Shown here: piece after piece, positions 51,508-60,178 of the stretch
How the letters are laid out: every line of letters begins with the position of its first letter
Numbering within the stretch: position 1 is the stretch's first letter
Assembly: GCA_949292215.1 (NCBI GenBank)
Contig: CASEYW010000108.1
Location: forward strand, 1 to 64,000
DNA: 64,000 bases
Direction: 5' to 3'
DNA from: an uncultured bacterium
GTDB taxonomy: Bacteria > Verrucomicrobiota > Lentisphaeria > Victivallales > UBA1829
The notes under the pieces: model-generated
Databases searched by the model: none
The model's input: the letters and a program-made list of their open reading frames with translations, nothing else
What the model was told of the DNA's origin: nothing
Program-made: the position numbers and the translations under genes

Positions 51508-52251
51508 ATGAAAAACGAAAACACAGTTCCTGCGGTTGACAAAGCCCTTTCGGTGATCGAATACATGTGTTCGGCAGAGCGGCCTGTGACGCAGGCTGAG
51601 ATTTGCCGGGCTGTGGAGGTGACGACAACAACCGGGTATCGGATTGTGCAGAGTCTGATGAAGCACAATTGGATTCGGAAGAATCGCGGGAATACCTATT
51701 CATTGTCGCTCGGGATGCTGGCGCTTCTGCTGAAATCGCGGAACGGGGGAGTCTGTTTCGATTCGGCACAGCCGGTTCTGGAGGAGCTGGCGCGGAGGAC
51801 GAAGCTGGCATGCAAACTTTCCATCCGTCAGTGGGAGGAGCAGGTATCGGTGCTTCGTGCGGAGTCGCCGGAACCGTTTTCCGTTTCGGGGAAGAACGGA
51901 TCGCGGTTTCCTGTGATTGAAGGGTCTGTGGGAGCTGCGCTGCTGCTGGAGGAACCGGAGGAATCAATTCGGCGTCTTGCCGCGGATTGCCGTGTGGAGA
52001 TTCCGGAGAAAAATGATCCGGAACTGATTCTCCGCAGGATTGCCGGAATCCGGAAGGATGGATACATATTCAACCGTGGAAACAACCGCTGGCGGGTCGA
52101 TGCCATGTCGGTTCCGGTTTTCGATTCCCGGAAAGAGGTTGCCGCGGCGCTGACTCTGATCGGGATTCATGACGATTTCACCGATGGCAACATGCGCTGT
52201 CTTGCGGAGACGCTGGCAGAGGCAGCTTCGAAAATTGAAACACTGATCTGA
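51508..52251 (+). CDS. IclR-family transcriptional regulator
   Basis: 247 residues from the ATG at 51508, with AAGG upstream; a TTG at 51487 is in frame but lacks a site. The winged helix is TVPAVDKALSVIEYMCSAERPVTQAEICRAVEVTTTTGYRIVQSLMKHNWIRK (3-55). The effector domain contains ARRTKLACKLSIRQWEEQVSVLRAESPEPFS and SVPVFDSRKEVAAALTLIGIHDDF. IclR proteins sense small carboxylic acids such as 2-keto-3-deoxygluconate, which suits the enolase-type dehydratase next to it. It begins the second catabolic cluster. Confidence 0.9.
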   Translation: MKNENTVPAVDKALSVIEYMCSAERPVTQAEICRAVEVTTTTGYRIVQSLMKHNWIRKNRGNTYSLSLGMLALLLKSRNGGVCFDSAQPVLEELARRTKLACKLSIRQWEEQVSVLRAESPEPFSVSGKNGSRFPVIEGSVGAALLLEEPEESIRRLAADCRVEIPEKNDPELILRRIAGIRKDGYIFNRGNNRWRVDAMSVPVFDSRKEVAAALTLIGIHDDFTDGNMRCLAETLAEAASKIETLI

Positions 52252-52286
52252 ATTTGATTTATATAACCATAACGAAGAGGAAAAGA

Positions 52287-53609
52287 ATGAACGCAAAGAT
52301 TGATCCTTCCACCCTGAAGATTACAGATGTCCGTTTTGCCGACATTGATGGAGCTCCGAAACGGTGCACTCTGATCAAAGTGTTCACGAATCAGGGGCTT
52401 GTCGGTTACGGAGAAGTCCGGGATGCCTCCAGCCGAACGTATGCCGCCATGCTCAAGAGCCGCATTCTCGGGGAAAATCCCTGCAATGTGGAAAAGATTT
52501 TCCGTCGGATCAAGCAGTTCGGCGGGGATTCCCGTCAGGCGGGGGGCGTCTGCGGGCTTGAAGTTGCCATGTGGGATATCGCCGGAAAGGCGTGGGGGGT
52601 TCCGGTCTGGCAGCTGCTCGGCGGAAAGTTCCGCGACCGGATTCGCTGTTACTGCGACACCGATTCCGAGGGCGGCGGACGAGACATGGGCAAAGCTCTC
52701 AAAGAGCGCATGGCAAAAGGATTTACGTTCCTGAAAATGGATCTCGGGATCGAACTGTTGATGGATCTCCCGGGCGCGCTTTCCGCTCCGCTCGGATTTC
52801 TGGAGAAGATGCGTGAATACAAAAAAACTGTATTTTCCACGCCGCACGGTTCGATTGACCCGCGCGCCATGCGCGGAGAAGCCTATGATCTCTTCAATAC
52901 AGCCCATCCGTTCACCGGGATTCACATTACGGAGAAGGGACTCGACTTTCTGGAGCAGTACATGGCGGATGTCCGTGCGGAGATCGGATACGAGGTGCCT
53001 CTGGCGATTGATCATCTCGGGCATATTCCATTGGAGGACTGCATCAAACTGGCAAAGCGTCTGGAAAAATTCAATCTGGCATGGATGGAGGATCCAGTTC
53101 CCTGGCAGATGACGAATCAGTATGTCCGTCTTGCAAACTCCACCACGACGCCGATCGGGACCGGAGAGGACATGTATCTGAAAGAGTCGTTCAAACCTCT
53201 TCTGGAATCCGGAGCCCTGGCGGTCATCCATCCCGATGTTCTCACGGCAGGCGGTATTCTGGAAACGAAAAAAATCGGTGATCTGGCGGAGGAACACGGC
53301 GTGCAGATGTCGATCCACATGGCGGAGAGTCCGATTGCATGTCTTGCGGCGGTTCATGTTGCGGCGGCGACCCGCAATTTCATGTCGCTGGAGCTCCACT
53401 CCGTTGATGTCCCGTGGTGGGGAGATCTGGTCAATCCGGCGCTCCGGTACGACGGTGGATACATCACGGTTCCGGACGCTCCCGGCCTCGGGATTGAATC
53501 CCTGAATGAAGCGCTGATTGCAGAGAAGCTCCATCCGGATTTTCCCGAAGCCTGGGCCCCCACCACTGAATGGGACAGAGAGTGGGCGAACGACAGACAG
53601 TGGTCCTGA
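52287..53609 (+). CDS. Enolase-superfamily (mandelate racemase type) sugar-acid dehydratase
   Basis: 440 residues from the ATG at 52287 with GAGG upstream. Barrel Lys150 and Asp152 lie in FLKMDLG, metal ligands Asp242 (LAIDHLGH), Glu268 (WMEDPVPW) and Glu294 (GTGEDMY), spaced 26 residues each, and the late His sits in SIHMAESPIACLAAVH. This is a complete mandelate-racemase-type active site. Family members dehydrate or epimerise aldonic or uronic acids. The IclR gene upstream and RraA-like gene downstream suggest a sugar-acid route. A hairpin at 53642-53675 may reduce read-through into the GH10 gene. Confidence 0.88.
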   Translation: MNAKIDPSTLKITDVRFADIDGAPKRCTLIKVFTNQGLVGYGEVRDASSRTYAAMLKSRILGENPCNVEKIFRRIKQFGGDSRQAGGVCGLEVAMWDIAGKAWGVPVWQLLGGKFRDRIRCYCDTDSEGGGRDMGKALKERMAKGFTFLKMDLGIELLMDLPGALSAPLGFLEKMREYKKTVFSTPHGSIDPRAMRGEAYDLFNTAHPFTGIHITEKGLDFLEQYMADVRAEIGYEVPLAIDHLGHIPLEDCIKLAKRLEKFNLAWMEDPVPWQMTNQYVRLANSTTTPIGTGEDMYLKESFKPLLESGALAVIHPDVLTAGGILETKKIGDLAEEHGVQMSIHMAESPIACLAAVHVAAATRNFMSLELHSVDVPWWGDLVNPALRYDGGYITVPDAPGLGIESLNEALIAEKLHPDFPEAWAPTTEWDREWANDRQWS

Positions 53610-53641
53610 CCGGAACCGGAGCGGATGACCCGTATACAGAG

Positions 53642-53675
53642 AGCGAACAGTCCGGAAGGCTGTTCGTTCTTTTGC
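53642..53675 (+). terminator. Hairpin with T-rich tail after the dehydratase gene
   Basis: GCGAACAG, 9-base loop, CTGTTCGT (one G-T end pair), then TCTTTTG. It lies 20 bases before the next ATG and may attenuate rather than fully stop transcription. Confidence 0.5.
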
Positions 53676-53697
53676 AAATTAACAGAGGATGAGAACA

Positions 53698-55032
53698 ATG
53701 AGCAGTCGAAAAGATGTTTTGAAGCCGTTTGAAGAAAAACAGGATTTGCTGAAGGACCGCGTTGTTTCCGGGATTGAAGCGAACCGTAAAGGGCTGGCCG
53801 TTCTGCGCTTTATGGATGATGCCGGAAAGCCTGTAACCGGCGTTCATGTAAAGGTGTGCCAGAAAACACATGATTTCAGGTACGGGGCAAATTTGTTCAT
53901 GCTGGAGGAATTCAACTCTCCGGAACAGAATGAAGCGTATCAGCACTTGTTTGCTGATGCCTTCAACATTGCGACTCTGCCGTTTTACTGGTCCGATCTG
54001 GAGCCGGAGCAGGGAAAGCCGCGTTTTGCAAAAGACAGCCCGAAAATTTATCGTCGTCCTGCGCCGGATCTCTGTCTGGAATACTGTGAATCCAACGGGA
54101 TTGAACCAAAAGCGCACTGTCTGAACTATGCCAATTTTACTCCTGCGTGGGCAAAAGGGCCGATTGCGAAGGAGAAGCGTCTTCTTCTCAAGCGTTTCCG
54201 CGAGCTTGCCGATCGCTATTCCGCCCGGATTCCCTCCTGGGAGGTGACCAACGAGACCTGGTGGGGATTTCACTGTTCCAACCTGACGAACTTTTACGAT
54301 CAGCCTGATTACATTGAATGGAGTTTCGACCAGGCGGACCGCTGTTTCCCTGCAAACCGCCTGATCATCAACGAGGCTCATTGCCGTATCTGGGACGACG
54401 CCCATTTCTATGGCACACGCAGTCCGTATTACATGCAGATCGAGCGTGCGCTTCTGAAAGGGGCGCGGATCGATTCCATCGGAATGCAGTTCCATATGTT
54501 CTATCGTGCGGAAGAGGAAAGGAAGGAGACCGCCGTCTTTTATGATCCGGAACGGCTTTACAACGTGCTTGATACGTATGCCGCTCTCGGCCGCCGCATT
54601 CAGATCACCGAGCTCACGATTCCTGCTTATGCTTATACGGAGGAGGACGAGGAGATTCAGGCGGAAATCCTCCGGAACATTTACAGCATCTGGTTCAGCC
54701 ACCCGGCGATGGAGGCAATCGTCTATTGGAACCTGGTGGACGGATTCGCCGCGTTTGCTCCGCAGGGGGATATGACTGCGGGAGAAAATTATTTTCACGG
54801 TGGTCTTGTCCGTTACGATTTCACGCCGAAACCCGCATATCACGTGATCCGGGAGCTGTTCGGCAAAACATGGCGGACCAATCTTGAACTTGATACGGAA
54901 AATACGGATCATGCCGCATTCAAAGGATTCTTCGGGGAATACGAACTTGAAATCACCGGGAACGGGAAAACCGTGACCCGTACAATTCACCTGGATCGTC
55001 AATGTTCGCCTAATTTCAAGATCCGGATTTAA
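53698..55032 (+). CDS. Cytoplasmic GH10-family enzyme A
   Basis: 444 residues from the ATG at 53698; no signal peptide. Acid/base Glu186 in WEVTNETWW and nucleophile Glu305 in ITELTIP, with IGMQFHMF between them. The usual GH10 HTLVWH segment reads HCLNYANFTPAW, so the glycone subsites are altered. A first domain (about 30-60, GLAVLRFMDDAGKPVTGVHVKV) is a small beta module. The enzyme probably cleaves imported xylo-oligosaccharides or another beta-glycan. The ribosome binding site AGAGGAT decides the start. Confidence 0.8.
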   Translation: MSSRKDVLKPFEEKQDLLKDRVVSGIEANRKGLAVLRFMDDAGKPVTGVHVKVCQKTHDFRYGANLFMLEEFNSPEQNEAYQHLFADAFNIATLPFYWSDLEPEQGKPRFAKDSPKIYRRPAPDLCLEYCESNGIEPKAHCLNYANFTPAWAKGPIAKEKRLLLKRFRELADRYSARIPSWEVTNETWWGFHCSNLTNFYDQPDYIEWSFDQADRCFPANRLIINEAHCRIWDDAHFYGTRSPYYMQIERALLKGARIDSIGMQFHMFYRAEEERKETAVFYDPERLYNVLDTYAALGRRIQITELTIPAYAYTEEDEEIQAEILRNIYSIWFSHPAMEAIVYWNLVDGFAAFAPQGDMTAGENYFHGGLVRYDFTPKPAYHVIRELFGKTWRTNLELDTENTDHAAFKGFFGEYELEITGNGKTVTRTIHLDRQCSPNFKIRI

Positions 55033-55044
55033 GGAGCTGGAAAG

Positions 55045-56133
55045 ATGAATTCGATCCCTTCCATTTTCGAACGGGAAATGCGGGATGGCATTGTTCATGG
55101 CGCTGTCGTATATGCCGGGACTCCCGGACGGGAGCTGTACAAGGCGGAAATCGGTTATGCAGACAATGCGCATCAATTTCCGATGCACATTGACACGGTG
55201 ATTGATATCGCCAGCGTTACGAAGGTCGCCGCCTGCGTGACGGCTCTGCTGATCTGCCGCTCCCGCGGATGGATCGACTTCGATGCGCCGTTCACGGAGT
55301 ATCTGCCGGATTTCAAGGCAAAACTGTTTGTTCCGATTCGGATCCGGGATCTGGCAAATCACACCTCCGGTTTCGGGGAGGTCCCCGGAGAGACATGCCG
55401 ACCTTATTTCGACGAATCCGGACTCCAAATGCTGGAGAATATGCTGACCGTTCCCCCGCCTTATCCGCCGACGGAAGAGGCTCGGTATGCCTGCTGGAAT
55501 TACATTCTTCTGGCAATGATTCTGGAACGTATTACAGGATGCCGTTTTCCGGAGTTCTGCCGGAACGAGATTTTCCTTCCGCTGCAAATGAATGACAGCG
55601 CCGTGGGAACCCCCCCTCCGGTCCCGCCGGAGCGTCTTGCGCAGACCTTCGGGACAGAACACCAGGGGATGATCTCCGATTTTGTTGCATTTCGCATTTA
55701 TCGCGATGGCGGTGCAACCGGGAACGCGGGAATGTTTTCCAGCGCGCGCGATCTCGGGAAACTGCTTCGCTGCTATTTGAGGCACGGGAAGATGGAAAAC
55801 GGATCTTCCCTTTTCGATGAGGAGAGTTTCCGCGAAATTGTTCCGGACCGGGCAAAGAAATTCGATGGATACCGTCGATTCGGCTGGATCATTTACGATG
55901 CGCTGCTGTGGGATGCGGCATACGGTACTTCGCTTTTGCATTCCGGCTGGAGCGGACAGACCGTTTTTCTGGACCTGGAACGGAATTTTTATGCAGTGGT
56001 CCTGACAACCCGGTGCGGCGATTACGACCGCGCCAAACAGGAGCGTTTCAGGGTGATCCGCACTTTGACTGAAGAATTGCCGATTTTATCACAAGATCAA
56101 ACCACAGAAGGAGAAAAACAATGCCGTCACTGA
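55045..56133 (+). CDS. Serine beta-lactamase-fold hydrolase (class C/esterase type)
   Basis: 362 residues, GGAG upstream, no signal peptide. SxxK is SVTK with Ser57 and Lys60; the second-site Tyr lies in YACWNY, where Tyr-x-Asn is altered; LLHSGWSGQ supplies the third motif. Family VIII esterases and penicillin-binding-protein-like hydrolases share this layout. Cytoplasmic location and catabolic neighbours make an esterase (acetyl, feruloyl or lactone) more likely than a penicillin-target enzyme. The 3' end overlaps the RraA-like gene by 13 bases. Confidence 0.82.
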   Translation: MNSIPSIFEREMRDGIVHGAVVYAGTPGRELYKAEIGYADNAHQFPMHIDTVIDIASVTKVAACVTALLICRSRGWIDFDAPFTEYLPDFKAKLFVPIRIRDLANHTSGFGEVPGETCRPYFDESGLQMLENMLTVPPPYPPTEEARYACWNYILLAMILERITGCRFPEFCRNEIFLPLQMNDSAVGTPPPVPPERLAQTFGTEHQGMISDFVAFRIYRDGGATGNAGMFSSARDLGKLLRCYLRHGKMENGSSLFDEESFREIVPDRAKKFDGYRRFGWIIYDALLWDAAYGTSLLHSGWSGQTVFLDLERNFYAVVLTTRCGDYDRAKQERFRVIRTLTEELPILSQDQTTEGEKQCRH

Positions 56134-56876
56134 AAGACATGAGAGAAAAAGCACAGGAAGCGGGACTGATGAAGCTGGATCGTCTTATCAAGACCCGTCA
56201 GCACATACCCGATACGGAATTCCCGATTCCGGTCCGCGAGCTTTGCGAACGTTATGAAAAACTGTATACCGGGTGCATCAATGACGTGATGCGGGAACTC
56301 TGTCTGCTGAATCAGAATCTGCCTTCGGACATCATGCCGCTGCGCGATGAGATGGTCGTCTGCGGAGAGGCATTTACGGTCAAGAGCGCTCCGAACTGCA
56401 TGATCGAAGGGGAGATGACCTTCCGCGCACAGATGCTTGACGACATGAAACCCGAAGGACTCGTTGTCTGGGATACCTCGAACGATACGGAAGCCTCCCT
56501 CTGGGGCGGCGTCATGACCGCAACCGCGATCTCGAAAAAGATCCGCGGCGCCGTGATCGCCGGAGGCATCCGCGACACCAAGCAGATTCTCGAACAGAAC
56601 TTTCCCGTATTCTACCGCTACCGCACAAGCAACGGCTCGCTCGGGCGCTGCATGATTACGCACTATCAGGTCCCGGTCAAGATCGGCAAGGTGACGGTTC
56701 GGCCAGGCGACATCATTTTCGGGGATATTGACGGCGTTCTCTGCATTCCCCGGGAAATCGCTTACGATGTCCTTCTCCGTGCCGAGGCCATTCAGCGGAA
56801 TGAAGTCGATATTTTCGACTGGGTTCACAGCGGAGACACCATTCAGGAGATCATTGCCAAAGGCGGATATTTTTAA
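56121..56876 (+). CDS. RraA-like / HMG-CHA-type aldolase
   Basis: 251 residues. The RraA fold is recognised from GCINDVMRELC, AFTVKSAPNCM, VVWDTSNDTEASLWGGVMTATAISKKIRGAVIAGGIRDTKQI (Arg and Asp of the active site) and RPGDIIFGDIDGVLCIP. An N-terminal extension of about 30 residues precedes the core. Family enzymes are class II aldolases for 4-hydroxy-4-methyl-2-oxoglutarate and oxaloacetate decarboxylases; in sugar-acid clusters they may split 2-keto-acids. Here it could follow the enolase-type dehydratase. Confidence 0.83.
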   Translation: MPSLKDMREKAQEAGLMKLDRLIKTRQHIPDTEFPIPVRELCERYEKLYTGCINDVMRELCLLNQNLPSDIMPLRDEMVVCGEAFTVKSAPNCMIEGEMTFRAQMLDDMKPEGLVVWDTSNDTEASLWGGVMTATAISKKIRGAVIAGGIRDTKQILEQNFPVFYRYRTSNGSLGRCMITHYQVPVKIGKVTVRPGDIIFGDIDGVLCIPREIAYDVLLRAEAIQRNEVDIFDWVHSGDTIQEIIAKGGYF

Positions 56877-56912
56877 TGATTCGTATGGAAATTCTCAAAA
56901 AAGGAGATTGTT

Positions 56913-58403
56913 ATGACGGAATACAAATACACCGGCATGTCTGTTGAAGAACAGAACAGCCAGATGAGCGAAGGGTACTGGAATTACTGGAATGCCGATG
57001 TTCAGGCGGAAATTGATCGCGATATCGAAGCCAACCGGAAAGCGGACGGATTCTTCAAGCCGGATGGCGTTCCCGCCGGAGCCGATGTGAAGGTGGAACA
57101 GATGAAAAGCGAATTCATTTTCGGAGCACACATCTTTAATTTCGATCAGCTCGGAACCGATGAACGCAACCGCAGGTACAAAGAACTCTACGGAACTCTG
57201 TTCAACTCCGCGACGATCGCTTTTTACTGGAAAACATTTGAACTGGAGGAGGGAAAACCGCGTTTCCGCGGGGAAGACCGTGATACCGCCGAGTTCTGGA
57301 ACCGGTGTTCTGATCCGAAACATCAGCCGCACTGGCGCAGACCGGCGACCGATCCTGTCGTGGAGTTCTGTCTGGAGAAAGGGATTCGCCTGCACGGGCA
57401 CACGCTTGTGTGGGGCAACAACACTTGGCAGATTCCCGACTGGCTCATTTCCAAATTGCCTCTTGACTGCTTGAAAAATGCCAATTTGGAGAGAAATCCG
57501 AAGAACGGACAGCTTCATTCCGATGCCATAGCTCCCGTGTTTGGCAGTCTGACGGCAGAGGAGTTCGCCGCCCGTTATCCGGAATATACCACCGAGATCA
57601 ATGTGAAAATGGCGAAGCGCATCATGGAGATTGCTCTTCGCTACGGGGATAAAATTGACAGCTGGGACGTGGTCAATGAAAGCGCCGGCGATTTCGGAAG
57701 AGGCAACATGGTTCCCGGATCGAAAATCTCCAGAAGCGGATACGGCGTCATGCCGGGGGACTACACGTATCGCGGATTCAAAATCGCCGAGAGCGTGTTC
57801 CCGGCGAAAGCGAAACTCAACATCAACGACTATGATACAGGGGACTATTATCTGAATCAGATTCGCGATCTTCGCGCCCGCGGCTGCAAGATCGACATTG
57901 TCGGTTCGCAGATGCACCTGTTTGATCCGCAGAGCTGTCTGGACATCGCCGCCGGGACGAGCGATGTGGAATCGCCCGCACGGGTGCGGGAAAAGTTCGA
58001 GCGACTCGGCAGGCCCGGCCTGCCGATTCATCTCAGCGAGATCACGATCACGGCACCGAACAACGACGCGCGCGGACAGGCGATTCAGGCGGTCATCGCG
58101 CGCAATCTGTACCGTCTGTGGTTCAGTTTGAAGCCGATGATGGGAATTACATGGTGGAATGTTGTCGATGACTGCGGGGCACCGGGTGAACCTTCCGTTT
58201 CGGGACTCTTCTCCCGCAACATGGAACCGAAGCCCGCTTATTTCGCTTTGAATGACCTGATTAACAACCAGTGGAAAACAAGAACCTGCGTCAAGGCGGG
58301 AAAAGACGGTTCTGTTGAATTCCGCGGATTCCGTGGAACCTATCGCCTGACCTGGTTGGACAATACCGGAACCGAACGTTCCGCAGAAGTTGTCCTGCAT
58401 TGA
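56913..58403 (+). CDS. Cytoplasmic GH10-family enzyme B
   Basis: 496 residues, AAAGGAG upstream, no signal peptide. The GH10 signature is more complete than in enzyme A: HGHTLVWGNNTW, acid/base Glu256 in WDVVNES, NDYDTGDYYLNQI, GSQMHLF and nucleophile Glu376 in IHLSEITITAP. A small beta module (about 40-75) precedes the barrel and another beta segment ends the protein. An endo- or exo-xylanase acting on imported oligosaccharides is the family expectation. No binding module of known type is attached. Confidence 0.85.
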   Translation: MTEYKYTGMSVEEQNSQMSEGYWNYWNADVQAEIDRDIEANRKADGFFKPDGVPAGADVKVEQMKSEFIFGAHIFNFDQLGTDERNRRYKELYGTLFNSATIAFYWKTFELEEGKPRFRGEDRDTAEFWNRCSDPKHQPHWRRPATDPVVEFCLEKGIRLHGHTLVWGNNTWQIPDWLISKLPLDCLKNANLERNPKNGQLHSDAIAPVFGSLTAEEFAARYPEYTTEINVKMAKRIMEIALRYGDKIDSWDVVNESAGDFGRGNMVPGSKISRSGYGVMPGDYTYRGFKIAESVFPAKAKLNINDYDTGDYYLNQIRDLRARGCKIDIVGSQMHLFDPQSCLDIAAGTSDVESPARVREKFERLGRPGLPIHLSEITITAPNNDARGQAIQAVIARNLYRLWFSLKPMMGITWWNVVDDCGAPGEPSVSGLFSRNMEPKPAYFALNDLINNQWKTRTCVKAGKDGSVEFRGFRGTYRLTWLDNTGTERSAEVVLH

Positions 58404-58417
58404 GAAACGGGGAGAGT

Positions 58418-59170
58418 ATGAATAGCAAATCGTTTGACCTGACCGGAAAAACTGCATTGGTGACCGGTTCCAGCCGGGGCATCGGCAGAGCGATCGCCAT
58501 GACTCTTGGTTCCGCGGGAGCTTCTGTGATCTTTCACGGGACCCGTCTTTCGCCCCCTCTCGAACAGGCGCTGGAGGAGGCGCGGAGCGAAGAAATTTCC
58601 TGTCGATTTGTGCTCGGAGACATCGGAAAATCGGAAGATGTCGCCGCGATTGTGAAGGAAGCCGGCAGTCCGGATATTGTCGTCCTGAACGCTTCCGTAC
58701 AGATGTATCTGCCAGTGATGGAATTCGAGGAAGAGGAATTCCAGCGCTCCTACGACACGAATCTTCGTTCTGCCTTCCAGTTTGTCAAGGCGTTCCTGCC
58801 CGGTATGAGGGAGAGACACTGGGGGCGTTTTCTCTCCATTGGCAGCGTGAATCAGTGGAAGCAGTCGCCGCGTCTTCCGATCTATGCTTCAACCAAGTCC
58901 GCTCTGGTGAATCTGATGCTGAATTGTGCGCGTCAGTTCGCCAAAGACGGCGTGACGTTCAACAACATCGCTCCGGGCATCATTGAAACGGACCGCAACC
59001 GCGTTACGCTTGCTGATCCAGAAATGGTGCCTCTGCTGAAGGCGCAGGTTCCCGCGGGATACTTCGGACAGCCGGAGGATTGCGCCGGTCTCGCACTGCT
59101 TCTCGCCTCGGATGCCGGAGCTTACATCACAGGTGCGGATATTCCCGTCGCCGGTGGAATGCAGCTTTGA
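58418..59170 (+). CDS. SDR-family oxidoreductase
   Basis: 250 residues from the ATG at 58418 with GGGGAG upstream; a TTG at 58400 overlaps the previous stop. TGSSRGIGRAIAMTLGSAG, LNASVQMY in place of NNAG, Ser in SIGSVNQWK and YASTKSALVNLML (Tyr, Lys), FNNIAPGIIETDRNR, and TGADIPVAGGMQL at the end. A sugar or sugar-acid dehydrogenase role is likely by context. It is the final gene of the IclR cluster; its stop lies 4 bases from the convergent AraC gene stop. Confidence 0.85.
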   Translation: MNSKSFDLTGKTALVTGSSRGIGRAIAMTLGSAGASVIFHGTRLSPPLEQALEEARSEEISCRFVLGDIGKSEDVAAIVKEAGSPDIVVLNASVQMYLPVMEFEEEEFQRSYDTNLRSAFQFVKAFLPGMRERHWGRFLSIGSVNQWKQSPRLPIYASTKSALVNLMLNCARQFAKDGVTFNNIAPGIIETDRNRVTLADPEMVPLLKAQVPAGYFGQPEDCAGLALLLASDAGAYITGADIPVAGGMQL

Positions 59171-59174
59171 TGTT

Positions 59175-60017
59175 TCAGCGCCGGGAGGAGCGTTCCCGCA
59201 GGAGGTTTGCAAGGAATGCTGTCGGGGATATCCCTGTCTGTTCCTTGAACTTCCTGCTGAAATGAAACTGATTGGAGAAACCGCACGTCTCCGCGGTTTC
59301 CTTGATGGAACACTCCGGATTCCGCTGAAAGAGCATGGCGGCTTTCCGGATTTTCTGCTTCAGTACGTATTCTGCCGGAGAACAGTGGAAAGTACGGGAG
59401 AAAAGACGATAGAATCCCGCACGTGACATGGCACATCGTTTTGCAAGTTCGGGAATCCGGAAGTTCTTTTCCGGATTCCCCATTGCATCCAGAGCCGGGC
59501 GCAGTGTGTTCAGCGCTTCCGGAAACGATTCCTCGTTCCGGAGGAGCGGAATGGAGCGGTTCAGCAGGAAAACGAGCATGTTCATGGCTGCAGCTGTTGC
59601 TGCGGTTTCCCGAAGCAGTGGATCGGGGAAACGGTCAGCTTTTTCGCAGTCGCGGAGGAATCGGATGGCGCTCCGGCATTCATTTGCGGTAAGTTTTTCC
59701 GGCAGTTCGATCAGATCGCAGAGATCGGTGCAGTTCCATGCTGTCGCACGAATGTGCATAAACCGGATTTTCATTCGTCCGGTTGCGGGATTGATTCGGT
59801 GGCGAATAGTCAGATCCGTATTGGAAGGCGCGACAAATGCCTCGCCTTCGGAAAGAACCAGTTCCCGGCGTGTGCCGACGGTGATCTCATAATGTCCCTC
59901 GTATGCCTGTGCGACAATCAGAAATGGTACTTTTTTTCGATGAATATAGCCGTCGTCCTGTTTGGGAAAGAGCAGACGCCCGGTTTCCAGAAAGTCAATT
60001 TTCAGTTCATACTTCAT
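59175..60017 (-). CDS. AraC-family transcriptional regulator
   Basis: 280 residues. The N-terminal cupin-like sensor (about 1-150) includes FLIVAQAYEGHYEITVGTRRELVLSEGEAFVAPS. The C-terminal pair of helix-turn-helices (about 180-275) shows IPELAKRCAMSRAGFYRLFSRTFHCSPAEYVLKQKIRKAAMLFQ and SIKETAETCGFSNQFHFSRKFKEQTGISPTAF. Its start lies back to back with the glycyl radical enzyme gene, and palindromes between them (60043-60081) are probable binding sites. It is likely the local activator or repressor. Confidence 0.9.
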   Translation of the reverse strand: MKYELKIDFLETGRLLFPKQDDGYIHRKKVPFLIVAQAYEGHYEITVGTRRELVLSEGEAFVAPSNTDLTIRHRINPATGRMKIRFMHIRATAWNCTDLCDLIELPEKLTANECRSAIRFLRDCEKADRFPDPLLRETAATAAAMNMLVFLLNRSIPLLRNEESFPEALNTLRPALDAMGNPEKNFRIPELAKRCAMSRAGFYRLFSRTFHCSPAEYVLKQKIRKAAMLFQRNPECSIKETAETCGFSNQFHFSRKFKEQTGISPTAFLANLLRERSSRR

Positions 60018-60036
60018 GATCCGATTCTCCTTTTAT

Positions 60037-60064
60037 ACTATATTTCCGGAAAAAATGAAGTCAA
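60037..60064 (-). promoter_or_regulatory. Promoter of the AraC-type regulator gene
   Basis: Minus strand TTGACT, 16-base spacer, TATAGT, about 20 bases before the ATG at 60017. Confidence 0.6.
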
Positions 60065-60081
60065 TCTTTTTTCCGGAAAAA
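60043..60081. promoter_or_regulatory. Two TTTCCGGAAA palindromes (operator candidates)
   Basis: TTTCCGGAAA at 60043-60052 lies within the AraC gene's promoter spacer; TTTTTCCGGAAAAA at 60068-60081 lies just upstream of it. Centres are 27 bases apart. Confidence 0.5.
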
Positions 60082-60114
60082 GAGGATCGGATATTCTTTT
60101 GAGACAAACAGATA

Positions 60115-60143
60115 TTTACAAACCCTCTTCTCCGTGATAGAAT
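60115..60143 (+). promoter_or_regulatory. Promoter of the glycyl radical enzyme gene
   Basis: TTTACA, 17-base spacer, TAGAAT, 36 bases before the ATG at 60179. Confidence 0.6.
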
Positions 60144-60178
60144 AAACGTGAACAGAAAGAAACGCCAGGAGGCTGTTC

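Noticed and set aside
53464..55941. 825-residue open frame on the minus strand
   Set aside because: Covers the GH10 and beta-lactamase genes on the opposite strand, whose catalytic motifs are intact. It has no recognisable domain.
56895..58457. 520-residue open frame on the minus strand
   Set aside because: Antisense of GH10 enzyme B with no family motif and no ribosome binding site.
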